Shown: positions 15,450-24,259 of the stretch, in pieces
Position numbering within the stretch: position 1 is the first letter of the stretch
Layout of the letters: every line of letters starts with the position of its first letter
Source of the DNA: Eubacterium ramulus ATCC 29099
GTDB lineage: Bacteria; Bacillota; Clostridia; Lachnospirales; Lachnospiraceae
Direction of reading: 5' to 3'
DNA length: 34,819 nucleotides
Assembly: GCF_000469345.1 (NCBI RefSeq)
Contig: NZ_KI271163.1
Coordinates: forward strand, 1 to 34,819
Notes under the pieces: generated by a model
What the model was told of the DNA's origin: nothing
The model's database searches: none
What the model saw: only the letters and a program-made list of their open reading frames with translations
Made by a program: the position numbers and the translations under genes

Positions 15450-16545
15450 AACTTGTTTTCAGTTCTTTCCAAAGCTGACTGTAATATGCGGTGGTGTCCG
15501 CATCCAGTGCTTTGTATACCTCGCATTTTTCAAGTGTCGCTTCACTCGGGAAAATTAGCGGATCCTCTTTTGTCTCCTCATCCAGCTGATCATATACTGC
15601 CGTATTCGGTGTCGGATAATAAATTTCTTCGAAATTCTTCATAGCGATATCTTCCCTGCAGAGGAAATCCAAAAACTTCAGTGCTCCTTCATGGTTTTCT
15701 CCTTTTTTCATCATCATCCAAGAATCAAACCATACATTGGATCCCTCTTCCGGAACGACATATTCCAGGTCTTCATCATACTCATTGGCCAGATATGCCT
15801 CTCCGGAATAGCAAACTGCCAACGCTGCATTTCCGGCCACCATCTCTTCACGGACTTCGTCCACAAAGTATGCTTCCACATCTGGTTTCTGCTCAAGCAA
15901 CATATTCTGTGCTACCTGCAGTTCCTTATGATTTGTGGTATTCAGTGAATATCCTTTGTATTTTAATGCACACATATAAGCATCCCGGATACTGTTCTGC
16001 ATAATGATTTCCCTGGCATATTTGCCGTTAAACAGACTATCCCAGCTGGTAATCTCTTCATCTACCATATTTGTATTATACAGGATACCTACTGTTCCCC
16101 AAAAATACGGGATACTGTACTTGAGTTCCGGGTCATAGGATTTTGACATCTCCCAATACAGGTCTCCGATATTATCGATGTACTGCATCTGGCTGAAATC
16201 AATCTCTTCTGTCTCGCCTTCCTCGATCAACCGCTCCACCATATAATCAGAAGAACAGATCAGATCGTAAGGAATCGTACTTGCCTTATATTTGGAATAC
16301 ATTTCCTCCGGCGTCGTTGCTTCCTCATAAAGTACCTTGATACCAGTCTCTTTCTGAAACTGCTTTAATACTGACGTATCGATATATTCACCATAATTTA
16401 ATACAACAATAGTATTTTTTCCGCCGGCTTCGGACATATCCACGGAGCTTTCCTCTTCTCCGGTGGCACCACAGCCAACTAAAATTCCGGTCATGGCAAC
16501 ACACAGCGCCATCGCCACCCGCCTTTTCCATTTTTTTATTTTCAT
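15448..16545 (-). CDS. potD: Spermidine/putrescine-binding lipoprotein
   Basis: PotD is the extracytoplasmic polyamine-binding component of the PotABCD ABC importer, anchored to the membrane by lipid. The 365-aa protein starts with a lysine-rich lipoprotein signal ending in ILVGC, with Cys about residue 25 as the lipidation site. The mature part is a two-lobe periplasmic-binding fold with family features NYGEYID near the N-terminus, DLICSSDYMVERL and YFWGTVGILYN. It is last in the operon, 15 bases after potC. The start at 16545 lies in a normal position before the signal peptide. Exact polyamine preference cannot be read by eye. Confidence 0.95.
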   Translation of the reverse strand: MKIKKWKRRVAMALCVAMTGILVGCGATGEEESSVDMSEAGGKNTIVVLNYGEYIDTSVLKQFQKETGIKVLYEEATTPEEMYSKYKASTIPYDLICSSDYMVERLIEEGETEEIDFSQMQYIDNIGDLYWEMSKSYDPELKYSIPYFWGTVGILYNTNMVDEEITSWDSLFNGKYAREIIMQNSIRDAYMCALKYKGYSLNTTNHKELQVAQNMLLEQKPDVEAYFVDEVREEMVAGNAALAVCYSGEAYLANEYDEDLEYVVPEEGSNVWFDSWMMMKKGENHEGALKFLDFLCREDIAMKNFEEIYYPTPNTAVYDQLDEETKEDPLIFPSEATLEKCEVYKALDADTTAYYSQLWKELKTS

Positions 16546-16560
16546 GCTGTCACCTTCCCT

Positions 16561-17352
16561 TTACATTGCTGCCTTTTTCAGCTGTTTCTGACGAATCTCC
16601 GGCACAAAATTTGCCAGAAGCAGAACCACCAGCACCACAGCAAAGATCAGTGTCGATAACGCATACATTTCCGGTTTGATTCCACGCTTCAACTCACCGT
16701 AGATCATAGTAGATAATGTGTTGATTCCTGCACCTTTTGTGAAATAGGTGACTACAAAATCATCCATGGACATGGTCAGAGCCATAAAGAATCCACTGAC
16801 AACAGACGGAAAGATCATTGGGAATACTACCCGGAAAAACGCCGTGACACTGTTTGCTCCAAGATCACGTGCCGCTTCATACACACTCATATCCATCTGC
16901 TGGAGTTTCGGCAGGATGCTCAGGATCACATATGGAATATTGAATGTTACATGTGCCAGCAGGATGCTGACATAACCCAGACTTGTAAATCTGGAAAACC
17001 AGAGCATCAGCGCAATACCGGTCACGATATCTGCATTCAACATCGGAATGTTTCCTATTCCAAGTGTCAGGGAATAACTCCGTTTTTTCATAGCATCAAT
17101 GCCGATGGCGGCCAACAGGCCGATGCCTGTAGCTATGGCTGCTGAAGCGAAACCAATCGTCAGTGTGTTCTGTAATGCCGCGACTACATCACTGTTATGT
17201 AACAAAATCTGATACCATTTCAGTGTAAATCCGCCCCAGACAACCCGGGATCGGGATGCATTAAAGGAGAGAACCACCAGCACTGCAATCGGAATGTACA
17301 GAAACGCAATGATCAGTACCAAATAAAATTTCATAAAAAAACGCTTTACCAT
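16561..17352 (-). CDS. potC: Spermidine/putrescine ABC transporter permease PotC
   Basis: One of two membrane permeases of the polyamine importer, 263 aa, with about six membrane segments. The ABC-contact loop [20 protein letters not shown] carries the conserved EAA motif (about residues 160-180). Typical PotC features are the N-terminal YIPIAVLVVLSFNASR and MSMDDFVVTYF in the second half. Its start overlaps the end of potB by seven bases, implying translational coupling. It pairs with PotB to form the channel. Confidence 0.95.
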   Translation of the reverse strand: MVKRFFMKFYLVLIIAFLYIPIAVLVVLSFNASRSRVVWGGFTLKWYQILLHNSDVVAALQNTLTIGFASAAIATGIGLLAAIGIDAMKKRSYSLTLGIGNIPMLNADIVTGIALMLWFSRFTSLGYVSILLAHVTFNIPYVILSILPKLQQMDMSVYEAARDLGANSVTAFFRVVFPMIFPSVVSGFFMALTMSMDDFVVTYFTKGAGINTLSTMIYGELKRGIKPEMYALSTLIFAVVLVVLLLANFVPEIRQKQLKKAAM

Positions 17353-18161
17353 ACGCTGCTCTCCTTTCCTCCGTCATTTTTCACCGTAAACATCATACTG
17401 ATGAGTACAAAAATCATCAGTGCGATAGACAGACCGGAACCGAGATTCCAATTCATGCTGGTGGAAAATTCCTGTTCAATGATATTTCCAATCAACATGA
17501 TCTTGCCACCTCCAAGAATATCCGGAATAGCGAACGTGGTCAGCGACGGAACAAACACCATGGTAATTCCACTGATAATGCCCGGCATGGTAAGTGGAAT
17601 CATGATTTTGGTCAAAACTGCGGACAACGGTGCACCCAGATCGCGGGCTGCCTCGATGACATCCTCATTCAGTTCCATCACCGCATTGTATACCGGCAGA
17701 ATCATAAACGGCAGATAATCATAAACCATACCAATAACAATCGCCACATTGGAATTCGCCAGATCCTGTCCCGGCAGACCCAATACCCCAAGGATTGCAT
17801 TAATAATTCCGTTTCTGGACAACAACAACTGCCAGGCCATAATACGCAGTACAAAGTTTACCCACATCGGAAGAATCACGATAATAGCCATCAATCCTTT
17901 TTTTCCGATGTTCAATTTCCGCAGTATCACAGCCAGCGGATAGGCCAGCAAAAGACAGACCACTGTACACAGTAAAGCCAGCCACAGTGCAAGCAACAAT
18001 GATTTCAGATGCACCGGTTCGAAAATTGCCAGAATGTTAGACAGGGTAAATCCACCGTTTCCATCTCCCAGAGCATAAAATACGATCATCAGGATCGGCA
18101 GCACTGTAAATCCGATGATCCAGACGATATACGGTGTTGCCAACAAACTTCTCTTATTCAT
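17346..18161 (-). CDS. potB: Spermidine/putrescine ABC transporter permease PotB
   Basis: The second permease, 271 aa, with about six membrane segments and the EAA loop [20 protein letters not shown] near residues 175-195. PotB-type features include the N-terminal [19 protein letters not shown] and a conserved [12 protein letters not shown] segment. The start at 18161 has AGGAGG upstream, lies within the end of potA (8-base overlap), and is the family-typical start. The gene also overlaps potC, so potA-B-C form one coupled block. Confidence 0.95.
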   Translation of the reverse strand: MNKRSLLATPYIVWIIGFTVLPILMIVFYALGDGNGGFTLSNILAIFEPVHLKSLLLALWLALLCTVVCLLLAYPLAVILRKLNIGKKGLMAIIVILPMWVNFVLRIMAWQLLLSRNGIINAILGVLGLPGQDLANSNVAIVIGMVYDYLPFMILPVYNAVMELNEDVIEAARDLGAPLSAVLTKIMIPLTMPGIISGITMVFVPSLTTFAIPDILGGGKIMLIGNIIEQEFSTSMNWNLGSGLSIALMIFVLISMMFTVKNDGGKESSVW

Positions 18162-19227
18162 TCTTTTTGATTACCTCCTGTGCAGCAGACACCGGTTTGT
18201 GCATAATCTGAATATTTTCCGGCTTCACATACAGACCAATCTCCGTCCCCGGATGATAAGCAATGGTGCTGTGCGCCAGCCACTCATAACCATTCGCCTG
18301 CACCTTCATTTCATAATGCACACCCTTAAACAGAATCGAAGTAACAACACCATCCATCATACCTTTCCCTTTTTCAAGGAATTCCATATCTTCCGGTCGG
18401 ATGACTACATCGACGTTTTCATTCGGTGCAAATCCAGTATCTACACACGGGAACGGACATCCGAGGATTTCCACCAGACAATCCTTAGGCATCACACCAT
18501 CAATGATATTACTCTCACCAATAAAATCAGCTACAAACGCATTTTGCGGTTCGTTGTAAATATCTACAGGTGTACCCACCTGTTGGATCAACCCCTGGTT
18601 CATAACAATGATCCGGTCAGACATGGTCAGTGCTTCTTCCTGATCGTGAGTTACAAAAATAAAAGTAATACCCAGTTCATTTTTTATCTTAATCAGCTCC
18701 TGCTGCATGTCTTGACGCAGCTTCAGATCCAATGCTCCCAACGGCTCATCCAAAAGTAGCACTTCCGGCTCATTTACAATCGCACGGGCAATAGCGATAC
18801 GCTGCTGCTGTCCACCGGACAGAGACATCGGATGTCGATCTTCAAACCCTTCCAAATCCACAAGTTTCAATGCATATCTGATCTTATCCTGAATATATGA
18901 TTTACTCTTTTTCTTCAATTTCAGTCCAAATGCAATATTTTCCCCGACACTCATATGGGAAAACAGCGAATATTTCTGAAATACAGTGTTGATATGACGC
19001 TTATCCGGAGACAGATTCGTAATATCCTTACCTTCAAAAATAACCTTTCCCTCATCCGGTGTCGCAAAACCACCAATGATACGCAATGTGGTAGTCTTGC
19101 CACAGCCGGAAGGACCCAGCAGGGTCACAAATTCATTTCTTCCTATGTCAATGCTCAGATCATCCAGAATCTTTTTCCCATCAAAAGATTTTGTCAGATG
19201 CTGTAAATTCAAGATTGCCTGTTCCAT
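18154..19227 (-). CDS. potA: Spermidine/putrescine ABC transporter ATPase PotA
   Basis: The ATPase drives polyamine import through PotBC. The 357-aa protein has Walker [10 protein letters not shown] (about 38-46), the Q-loop, the ABC signature LSGGQQQR (about 135), Walker [13 protein letters not shown] and the switch histidine in [11 protein letters not shown]. After residue 240 comes the regulatory TOBE-type beta domain (VRPEDMEFL). The start at 19227 has GAGGAG upstream. It is preceded by the XRE-cupin regulator gene with a 94-base gap, in the order puuR-potA-potB-potC-potD common in Lachnospiraceae. Confidence 0.96.
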   Translation of the reverse strand: MEQAILNLQHLTKSFDGKKILDDLSIDIGRNEFVTLLGPSGCGKTTTLRIIGGFATPDEGKVIFEGKDITNLSPDKRHINTVFQKYSLFSHMSVGENIAFGLKLKKKSKSYIQDKIRYALKLVDLEGFEDRHPMSLSGGQQQRIAIARAIVNEPEVLLLDEPLGALDLKLRQDMQQELIKIKNELGITFIFVTHDQEEALTMSDRIIVMNQGLIQQVGTPVDIYNEPQNAFVADFIGESNIIDGVMPKDCLVEILGCPFPCVDTGFAPNENVDVVIRPEDMEFLEKGKGMMDGVVTSILFKGVHYEMKVQANGYEWLAHSTIAYHPGTEIGLYVKPENIQIMHKPVSAAQEVIKKNE

Positions 19228-19321
19228 CCCTTTTTCTCCTCATATGTTTTTCAAATTTCTGCTCACACTATCCGGGGCCGGCGGATATTCGCACCCCACT
19301 CATCCTATTTACTTCATCGGG

Positions 19322-19879
19322 CTAAAATGTCGGTGGTGTGCTCACCCAGACAAATTTTGCCGGACGGCTGCCTGTATTTTCAATAAAATGATTCCGATTC
19401 GCCCGGAAATAAAAACTCTCACCGGATTTTACCACATAGCTTTTGTCTCCAAGATGCAGTCGGATCCGCCCGGAAATCACATATCCGAATTCTTCCCCCT
19501 CGTGTGGTTTATCTTCCTGCAGCTGCTCCTTCGGCTGTACAACTACCAGAAGTGGTTCCATCTGATTCTGCTGTGCATTGGGCACGATCCATTGGATACT
19601 GTTGCCCACTTCATCAATTTTCTCAAAAAAAGCACCTTCGGAATATACGACATGTTCCTCTTCCGTCTCTTTGAAAAATTCAGAAGGTGTCGTTCCGAGA
19701 CACTCAATCAGATCCAGCAGTGTCACCACGGAAGGTGCCACCTGGCCACGCTCCAGCTGGGATATATATCCTTTGGTCAGTTCCGCCCGGTCTGCCAGTT
19801 CCTGCTGGGTCAGGCCATTTTTATTTCTCAGATCTTTAATTTTTTCTCCGATTCTGCTGTTCACATAATTCGGCTCCAT
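19322..19879 (-). CDS. XRE-family regulator with cupin domain (PuuR-like)
   Basis: A transcription factor of about 185 aa with an N-terminal XRE helix-turn-helix (IGEKIKDLRNKNGLTQQELA, then a recognition helix in LTKGYISQLERG) and a C-terminal cupin (GEEFGYVISGRI, SGESFYF, NRNHFIEN). PuuR-like members sense polyamines or related metabolites and control uptake or breakdown. As first gene ahead of potABCD it probably regulates the importer and itself. I choose ATG 19879, with GGAAG eight bases upstream; in-frame ATG 19894 and TTG 19903 are possible but lack clear ribosome sites. The ligand is inferred from the neighbours. Confidence 0.88.
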   Translation of the reverse strand: MEPNYVNSRIGEKIKDLRNKNGLTQQELADRAELTKGYISQLERGQVAPSVVTLLDLIECLGTTPSEFFKETEEEHVVYSEGAFFEKIDEVGNSIQWIVPNAQQNQMEPLLVVVQPKEQLQEDKPHEGEEFGYVISGRIRLHLGDKSYVVKSGESFYFRANRNHFIENTGSRPAKFVWVSTPPTF

Positions 19880-20013
19880 CTCTCTCGCTTCCATTTCTGT
19901 CAAAAGATTTTTATATTTTCATTATTTCTGTGATTCCATTCATTCCATGACGTTGTCAGATTCTGAATGCTTAACAAAATGTTGACTGTCACTAAACTTT
20001 TGTCACGATTTCG

Positions 20014-20041
20014 ATTATACTATTATTAAACAGAAAGTCAA
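20014..20041 (-). promoter_or_regulatory. Promoter of the puuR-pot operon
   Basis: On the minus strand TTGACT (20036-20041), a 16-base spacer and a perfect TATAAT (20014-20019). Predicted start near 20007. The leader of about 128 bases before the regulator contains a repeated GTGACA-type motif that could be the regulator's own operator. Confidence 0.78.
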
Positions 20042-20181
20042 CTATTATTGTTATTTTTTACACATTTCTTACTGTACTTTTTCCCGGACAATACACATTT
20101 TTCCACTGGCATTAATAAAAGTATTTTTGGAGCATATATATTGTAATAATCGTATCTCTGAGAAATAAAAAAGGAGAACCC

Positions 20182-20946
20182 ATGAAGGAAAAAAAACACC
20201 TGTCCATTCTGCTGCCGGCAACGGTTATCTGTATCCTTGCCGTAACAATTTATTTTCAAATGACCAACGGTACGATTTCCGTCAGCAATACTGTCAACGG
20301 AAAAGAACTTCCCATCTACTGCGTAGACACACAGGAACCAAAGATTTCCATTTCCTTTGATGCCGCCTGGGGCAATGACGATACCTCACGTATTCTGGAA
20401 ATTCTGGCCAAACACAACGTACATGCCACGTTTTTCATGACCGGCGGCTGGGTAGAATCTTACCCGGATGATGTCCGGGCAATCTATGAAGCCGGACACG
20501 ATCTTGGCAATCATAGTCAGAACCATAAAAATATGAGCCAACTCTCCGACACGGAGATTCGGGATGAAATCATGTCTGTCCATAAAAAAGTAAAAGAGCT
20601 CACCGGCTATGAAATGTTCCTCTTCCGGCCGCCTTATGGCGACTATGATAACGAGGTCATCACCGGTGTGCTCTCCTGTGGCTATTATCCAATTCAGTGG
20701 TCCATCGACAGCCTTGACTGGAAAGATTATGGCGTTGATGATATCATCTCCCGTATCTGCGACAGCAAACACCTTGATGGCGGTGCCATCATCCTGTGCC
20801 ATAACGGGGCAAAATATACGGCAGATGCACTGGATAACCTGCTGACACAGCTTCAGGAAAAAGGGTATCAGCTTGTCCCTATCTCAGAGCTCATCTACCG
20901 GGAAAAATATCATCTGGATGTGACCGGAAAACAGATTGCTGAGTAA
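20182..20946 (+). CDS. Polysaccharide deacetylase (CE4 family, PdaB-like)
   Basis: A membrane-anchored NodB-type deacetylase, 254 aa, likely acting on peptidoglycan or a spore/wall glycan outside the cell. A membrane segment spans about 8-27. Catalytic motifs are present: SFDAAWGNDD (58-67, motif 1 with Asp60), zinc ligands His111 and His115 in HSQNH, RPPYGDY (149-155), DSLDW (176-180) and ILCHNG with His207. The FDAAWG form of motif 1 is the variant common in clostridial sporulation-type deacetylases. The start follows AAGGAG. It is the only long plus-strand gene here and is divergent from the pot operon. A sporulation promoter is possible but not shown. Confidence 0.92.
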   Translation: MKEKKHLSILLPATVICILAVTIYFQMTNGTISVSNTVNGKELPIYCVDTQEPKISISFDAAWGNDDTSRILEILAKHNVHATFFMTGGWVESYPDDVRAIYEAGHDLGNHSQNHKNMSQLSDTEIRDEIMSVHKKVKELTGYEMFLFRPPYGDYDNEVITGVLSCGYYPIQWSIDSLDWKDYGVDDIISRICDSKHLDGGAIILCHNGAKYTADALDNLLTQLQEKGYQLVPISELIYREKYHLDVTGKQIAE

Positions 20947-20966
20947 AGCAGACGTTGAAATTTCAT

Positions 20967-21146
20967 TCAGTCTTTCCATTCACTGCCCTCATCCAGCCCC
21001 TGTTCCGTCAACCATTCATCTTCTACTTCCAGGTATCGAACATTACCACTTTTATCTTCCAGAATTACCAGGCATTTTAATTTTTCTCCCGGCATCCGTT
21101 CCTCGCAGCCAAAATCTGCCTCTGCAATCTGCTTAATTTTCCACAT
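20967..21146 (-). CDS. Small conserved-type hypothetical protein (59 aa)
   Basis: A 59-aa soluble protein starting MWKIKQIAEADFGCEER and ending DEGSEWKD, acidic toward the C-terminus. No family recognised. ATG 21146 has GGAGGA seven to eight bases upstream, which together with amino-acid-like composition supports a real gene. It converges with the deacetylase gene (20 bases apart) and is preceded by a terminator, so it has its own transcript. Confidence 0.65.
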   Translation of the reverse strand: MWKIKQIAEADFGCEERMPGEKLKCLVILEDKSGNVRYLEVEDEWLTEQGLDEGSEWKD

Positions 21147-21162
21147 ATCATTCCTCCGACCG

Positions 21163-21210
21163 AAAAAAGTCCCCGCTGCGTATTACTGACTGTAATATAA
21201 CCGGGGACTT
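21163..21210 (-). terminator. Terminator after the zinc-ribbon gene
   Basis: On the minus strand AAGTCCCCG (21202-21210) pairs with CGGGGACTT (21167-21175) and is followed by a run of T. It ends the transcript of the gene at 21269-21646. Confidence 0.82.
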
Positions 21211-21220
21211 CCTTTATTTT

Positions 21221-21270
21221 GTAAAACGGACATTCACAATCCGATTTCGCGATTTACTCGTAAAGCGTTC
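21221..21270. repeat. Diverged copy of the 34.5 kb hairpin element
   Basis: About 39 of the first 47 bases match 34502-34548, including CGGACATTC, CAATCCG and TTTCGC, so a fragment of the same repeat family lies here, ending in the stop of the zinc-ribbon gene. Confidence 0.6.
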
Positions 21271-21646
21271 AAAACCTTGCACCGCATTTGGGACAAAACA
21301 CAAAATCTTCTGTCGTTTCATATCCACAGTTCAGGCATCGTTTATAGGCGGTATAACCGGTTCTTCCACTTCCCAGCTTTTGCAAATGTTCTGCCAGAAT
21401 CCGTACATTCTCGCCCCGTTCTATCCGTCTGCCAACTTCCCTGTCCAGTTCATACAACGTATTGCAGCAGCTTGTCTGTACATAATAATGCCGATTCCAT
21501 TTGAAACATGGAATAAAAAACAGTGACAGAACGGTATAGGTCATAAATACCTGATAACGCCCATAGCATCCGCAGATACTGCAGATTTCCGTCTGACTGT
21601 AATTCAATTCTTTCCGGCCATCCGTGATTCCCATCATAAAAAACAT
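21269..21646 (-). CDS. Zinc-ribbon protein with two CXXC-type sites
   Basis: A 125-aa protein with CSICGCYGRY near the N-terminus (about residues 22-31), a hydrophobic stretch (about 35-48), a helical middle and a terminal zinc ribbon CLNCGYETTEDFVFCPKCG (about 105-123). The layout is that of the zinc-ribbon/membrane-associated small proteins common in Firmicutes; the substrate or partner is unknown. Start 21646 follows AGGAGAG by nine bases. It is first in a short transcript that ends at the terminator at 21163-21210. Confidence 0.72.
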   Translation of the reverse strand: MFFMMGITDGRKELNYSQTEICSICGCYGRYQVFMTYTVLSLFFIPCFKWNRHYYVQTSCCNTLYELDREVGRRIERGENVRILAEHLQKLGSGRTGYTAYKRCLNCGYETTEDFVFCPKCGARF

Positions 21647-21733
21647 TTCTGTCCGCTCTCCTGTCTTACTTATATCTCTTTTCTCTGTGATATATCGATG
21701 TAAATCTTCCCCGCTCCAATCAGAATTCTATGA

Positions 21734-22003
21734 TCAGATCCACTCATAACCCCCGCCGGTTACCGCCAATGAAAGCAATGCATCCATTCGTTCCACATTT
21801 TCCGTACCCTCCACCATTTCCAGCAATTTAGCAGTTTCCTTTGCCACCGGCATCTCTTCATCCGGTCCTATTTCCATATCCGGTTCTTCCCCACAATATG
21901 GACACACCAACTTCGGTCCAATCTTCAAAGACAAAAAGCGATTTCCACATTCTTCACATTCATAAAATCCGCACAATTCTGTGCCATCCGGTACATAATA
22001 CAT
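21734..22003 (-). CDS. Small zinc-ribbon protein (89 aa)
   Basis: An 89-aa protein with a zinc ribbon CEECGNRFLSLKIGPKLVCPYC (CX2C, 18 residues, CX2C; about 16-40), an acidic linker and a C-terminal helix ending GGGYEWI. Likely a structural or nucleic-acid-binding ribbon; function unknown. Start 22003 has AGGTTG upstream. It has the same strand as its neighbours but is separated by 87 bases from the next gene and 120 from the previous, so operon membership is uncertain. Confidence 0.7.
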   Translation of the reverse strand: MYYVPDGTELCGFYECEECGNRFLSLKIGPKLVCPYCGEEPDMEIGPDEEMPVAKETAKLLEMVEGTENVERMDALLSLAVTGGGYEWI

Positions 22004-22123
22004 TATTTCAACCTCATTTCTTCTTAGACAATTTCCGTTTATATGATTTGGATATCAACATATTTATCACGTTAAAGTATAAATGTTTTTCAAGACACTG
22101 TCTATGGAAAATTCAACTATTAA

Positions 22124-22594
22124 CTATTGCAGCGCATGTTCCCGGATATGCTGCAATAATCCCTGACAGCCTTCCAGCACATCATCATAAGTCTCATCAA
22201 AATTTCCTGTGTACCACGGATCCGCAATATCTCCCCCACGATCCGTAAAATCCAACAACAGATGTACTTTATGCGCTGGATCTCCATGGACAAACCGCTC
22301 CATATTCCGAAGGTTGTATCGCTCCATAGCAATGATGTAATCATAAGCACGATAATCCTCGCTCGTCATCTGAATCGCGCATTTTCCATCCGTGGAAATA
22401 CCATATTGTTTTAATTTGTTTTTGGTTCCACGATGAACAGGATTTCCAATTTCTTCCCGACTGGTTGCAGCAGACGCAATCTCAAACTGATCTGACAGAC
22501 CAGCTTTTTTTACTAAATCCTTCATAACAAATTCTGCCATTGGGGAACGGCAGATATTGCCGTGGCATATAAATAATACTTTTATCTTACTCAT
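22124..22594 (-). CDS. Low-molecular-weight protein-tyrosine phosphatase
   Basis: A 156-aa LMW-PTP dephosphorylating tyrosine (or arginine) on proteins. The P-loop is complete: CHGNICRS, Cys10 nucleophile and Arg16. The general-acid loop DIADPWYTG (about 120) has the essential Asp. Length matches the family. The start has AAGGAG at ideal spacing. No exopolysaccharide or kinase genes are adjacent, so its substrate is not suggested by context. A short remnant of the 5' end of a second such gene lies at 27551-27589. Confidence 0.95.
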   Translation of the reverse strand: MSKIKVLFICHGNICRSPMAEFVMKDLVKKAGLSDQFEIASAATSREEIGNPVHRGTKNKLKQYGISTDGKCAIQMTSEDYRAYDYIIAMERYNLRNMERFVHGDPAHKVHLLLDFTDRGGDIADPWYTGNFDETYDDVLEGCQGLLQHIREHALQ

Positions 22595-22804
22595 TTTATC
22601 TCCTTATATCTCCTCAAAACCTTGTAAATACTGGCTTTCCAGCCTTTATACACATTTTTCTAAAACAGCTTTTTTTCTCATAAATTCTTGCATTTTCTCA
22701 TGTTTTTTCGGGCATTTTGGTTATAAATGGGTTATTTTTCTTATCCGGAAAGCCTTACGAAATAAATCTTATAGCTTTGCTATTAATGATATTAAGTTGT
22801 ATTT

Positions 22805-24199
22805 CTAATCATCAATTATTTCCCAGTGTCCATTGGAACCACGACCAATAAATCGTACAATACCTATATCTTTGATGTGACGTTTTACAGTCTTGGAACT
22901 TATTCCTAACGTCATTGCCATTTTTTCTGTGCTGATTTTATTATCCTTTTTTATCATATTCAATATTTGGATTTCCAACGGATTGCTCTCTTTTTTCTGA
23001 GGGACATTCCGAGGGACATCCTGAGGGACATTCTGAGGGACATTGTAATTCAAATTTGGCATCACAACTGTAAACTGATACCGATCTGATCTAAAAGATG
23101 GCTTTTTACTTTCATCATAGTTGATCTGAAATTCATAGCCGCCGATGATTTTTCCGAATCCACTACCTTTACGTTCCATATATCCCAGCCGATTAAATAT
23201 ATCTGCTAAAACCGGGTTTCTTCTCGTTGACGGAACTGTAAGCGGATCTCTGTCCTGAATAATGGAACCGTCCGGCATGCCTCCTGGCGAATAAATTTCC
23301 ATACGATCATCGTAAATATCAATATGCACTTCACTACCATTCACAAGATAATCTCTATGAGCCAATGCATTAACCAATGCTTCATGATAACTACGTTCTA
23401 CATATTCCGGCATTTCTTCTCTGGAATTAGCAGTCTTTCTCCACATTAATTTCGCATTTCTCTTAATAAAAGCTTCTCCATTATCAATTAATGACAATAC
23501 ACTTCCAGAATATTCCGCATCGTCAAATGCATCTATTGTACCACCGCTTTTATTTAATCCATTCCACCGGGTACAAAATATTCTTGACCATCGAATAGGG
23601 CTTTCATCTGCAACCAAGGCTCCGGCATTTGTCAAATATCCTTGCTCATTCGCCACCCCAAATGATATAAGATCTTTCTCATCAAAACTATTTCCTGTCC
23701 ATTTTTTATATCTTTCCCGGAGTTTGGAAAAAGCAAAATCTTCCACCTTATACGTAGAAATCTGTGAATCATAAGATGTATTTCTACCGCGCAACACCAG
23801 TCTTTTCAATTCCGTTGATGTCGCTTTCACACTCTCGTTTCCAACACGAACATATGCTTCCAGCACACCATCACCCGAATAATAGTACGGTGTCTCTTCA
23901 CCTTTGAAAATATCCAGTATAATTAATACTTTTCCATCTTCGACCTGTTCAAATCGAAGACGAAATTCTGGAATTGGATCCATCCTTGTCTTAATGATTT
24001 CACTTATTTTCTCAGCATCACTATTCGGATTCTCAAGTCCTACAATTTCATCATTATCGGCTATTCCAAAGATTAATGCTCCACCAAGTGTATTTACAAA
24101 AGCACTTACGCTCTTACACCAACTCTTTGGTTTCTTCGCTTCCAAAGATAGCTTTTTGTCATATTCGGTTGCTTCACCGATTAATTGTTTTATATCCAA
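22805..24199 (-). CDS. AlbA_2/Schlafen-type ATP-binding protein with HTH tail
   Basis: A protein of about 464 aa of the AlbA_2 (AAA_4, Schlafen-like) family: an N-terminal domain with SVSAFVNTLGGALIFGI (about 30-48), a GHKL-like C-terminal segment HEALVNALAHRDY and YSPGGMPDG (about 280-320), then a linker of NVPQ/DVPR repeats and a winged HTH. The start is placed at TTG 24199 (MDIKQLIGEATEYDKK, the family-typical start) after GGTGG; a TTG at 24211 is possible. It lies 60 bases after mcrC. AlbA_2 proteins are often near defence genes and some Schlafen relatives are RNases, but this one's role is inference. Confidence 0.85.
   Translation of the reverse strand: MDIKQLIGEATEYDKKLSLEAKKPKSWCKSVSAFVNTLGGALIFGIADNDEIVGLENPNSDAEKISEIIKTRMDPIPEFRLRFEQVEDGKVLIILDIFKGEETPYYYSGDGVLEAYVRVGNESVKATSTELKRLVLRGRNTSYDSQISTYKVEDFAFSKLRERYKKWTGNSFDEKDLISFGVANEQGYLTNAGALVADESPIRWSRIFCTRWNGLNKSGGTIDAFDDAEYSGSVLSLIDNGEAFIKRNAKLMWRKTANSREEMPEYVERSYHEALVNALAHRDYLVNGSEVHIDIYDDRMEIYSPGGMPDGSIIQDRDPLTVPSTRRNPVLADIFNRLGYMERKGSGFGKIIGGYEFQINYDESKKPSFRSDRYQFTVVMPNLNYNVPQNVPQDVPRNVPQKKESNPLEIQILNMIKKDNKISTEKMAMTLGISSKTVKRHIKDIGIVRFIGRGSNGHWEIIDD
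22998..23045. repeat. In-frame 15-bp tandem repeats in the AlbA_2 gene
   Basis: Four imperfect copies of a 15-bp unit (GAGGGACATTCT-like on the plus strand) encode the NVPQNVPQDVPRNVPQ linker between the ATP-binding part and the HTH. The unit keeps frame, so copy changes would only alter linker length. Confidence 0.75.
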
Positions 24200-24259
24200 G
24201 CTTTCCACCAACTTTCTAAATTATAAATATTCCCAACACTTTCCATTCTATAAGTCTAA

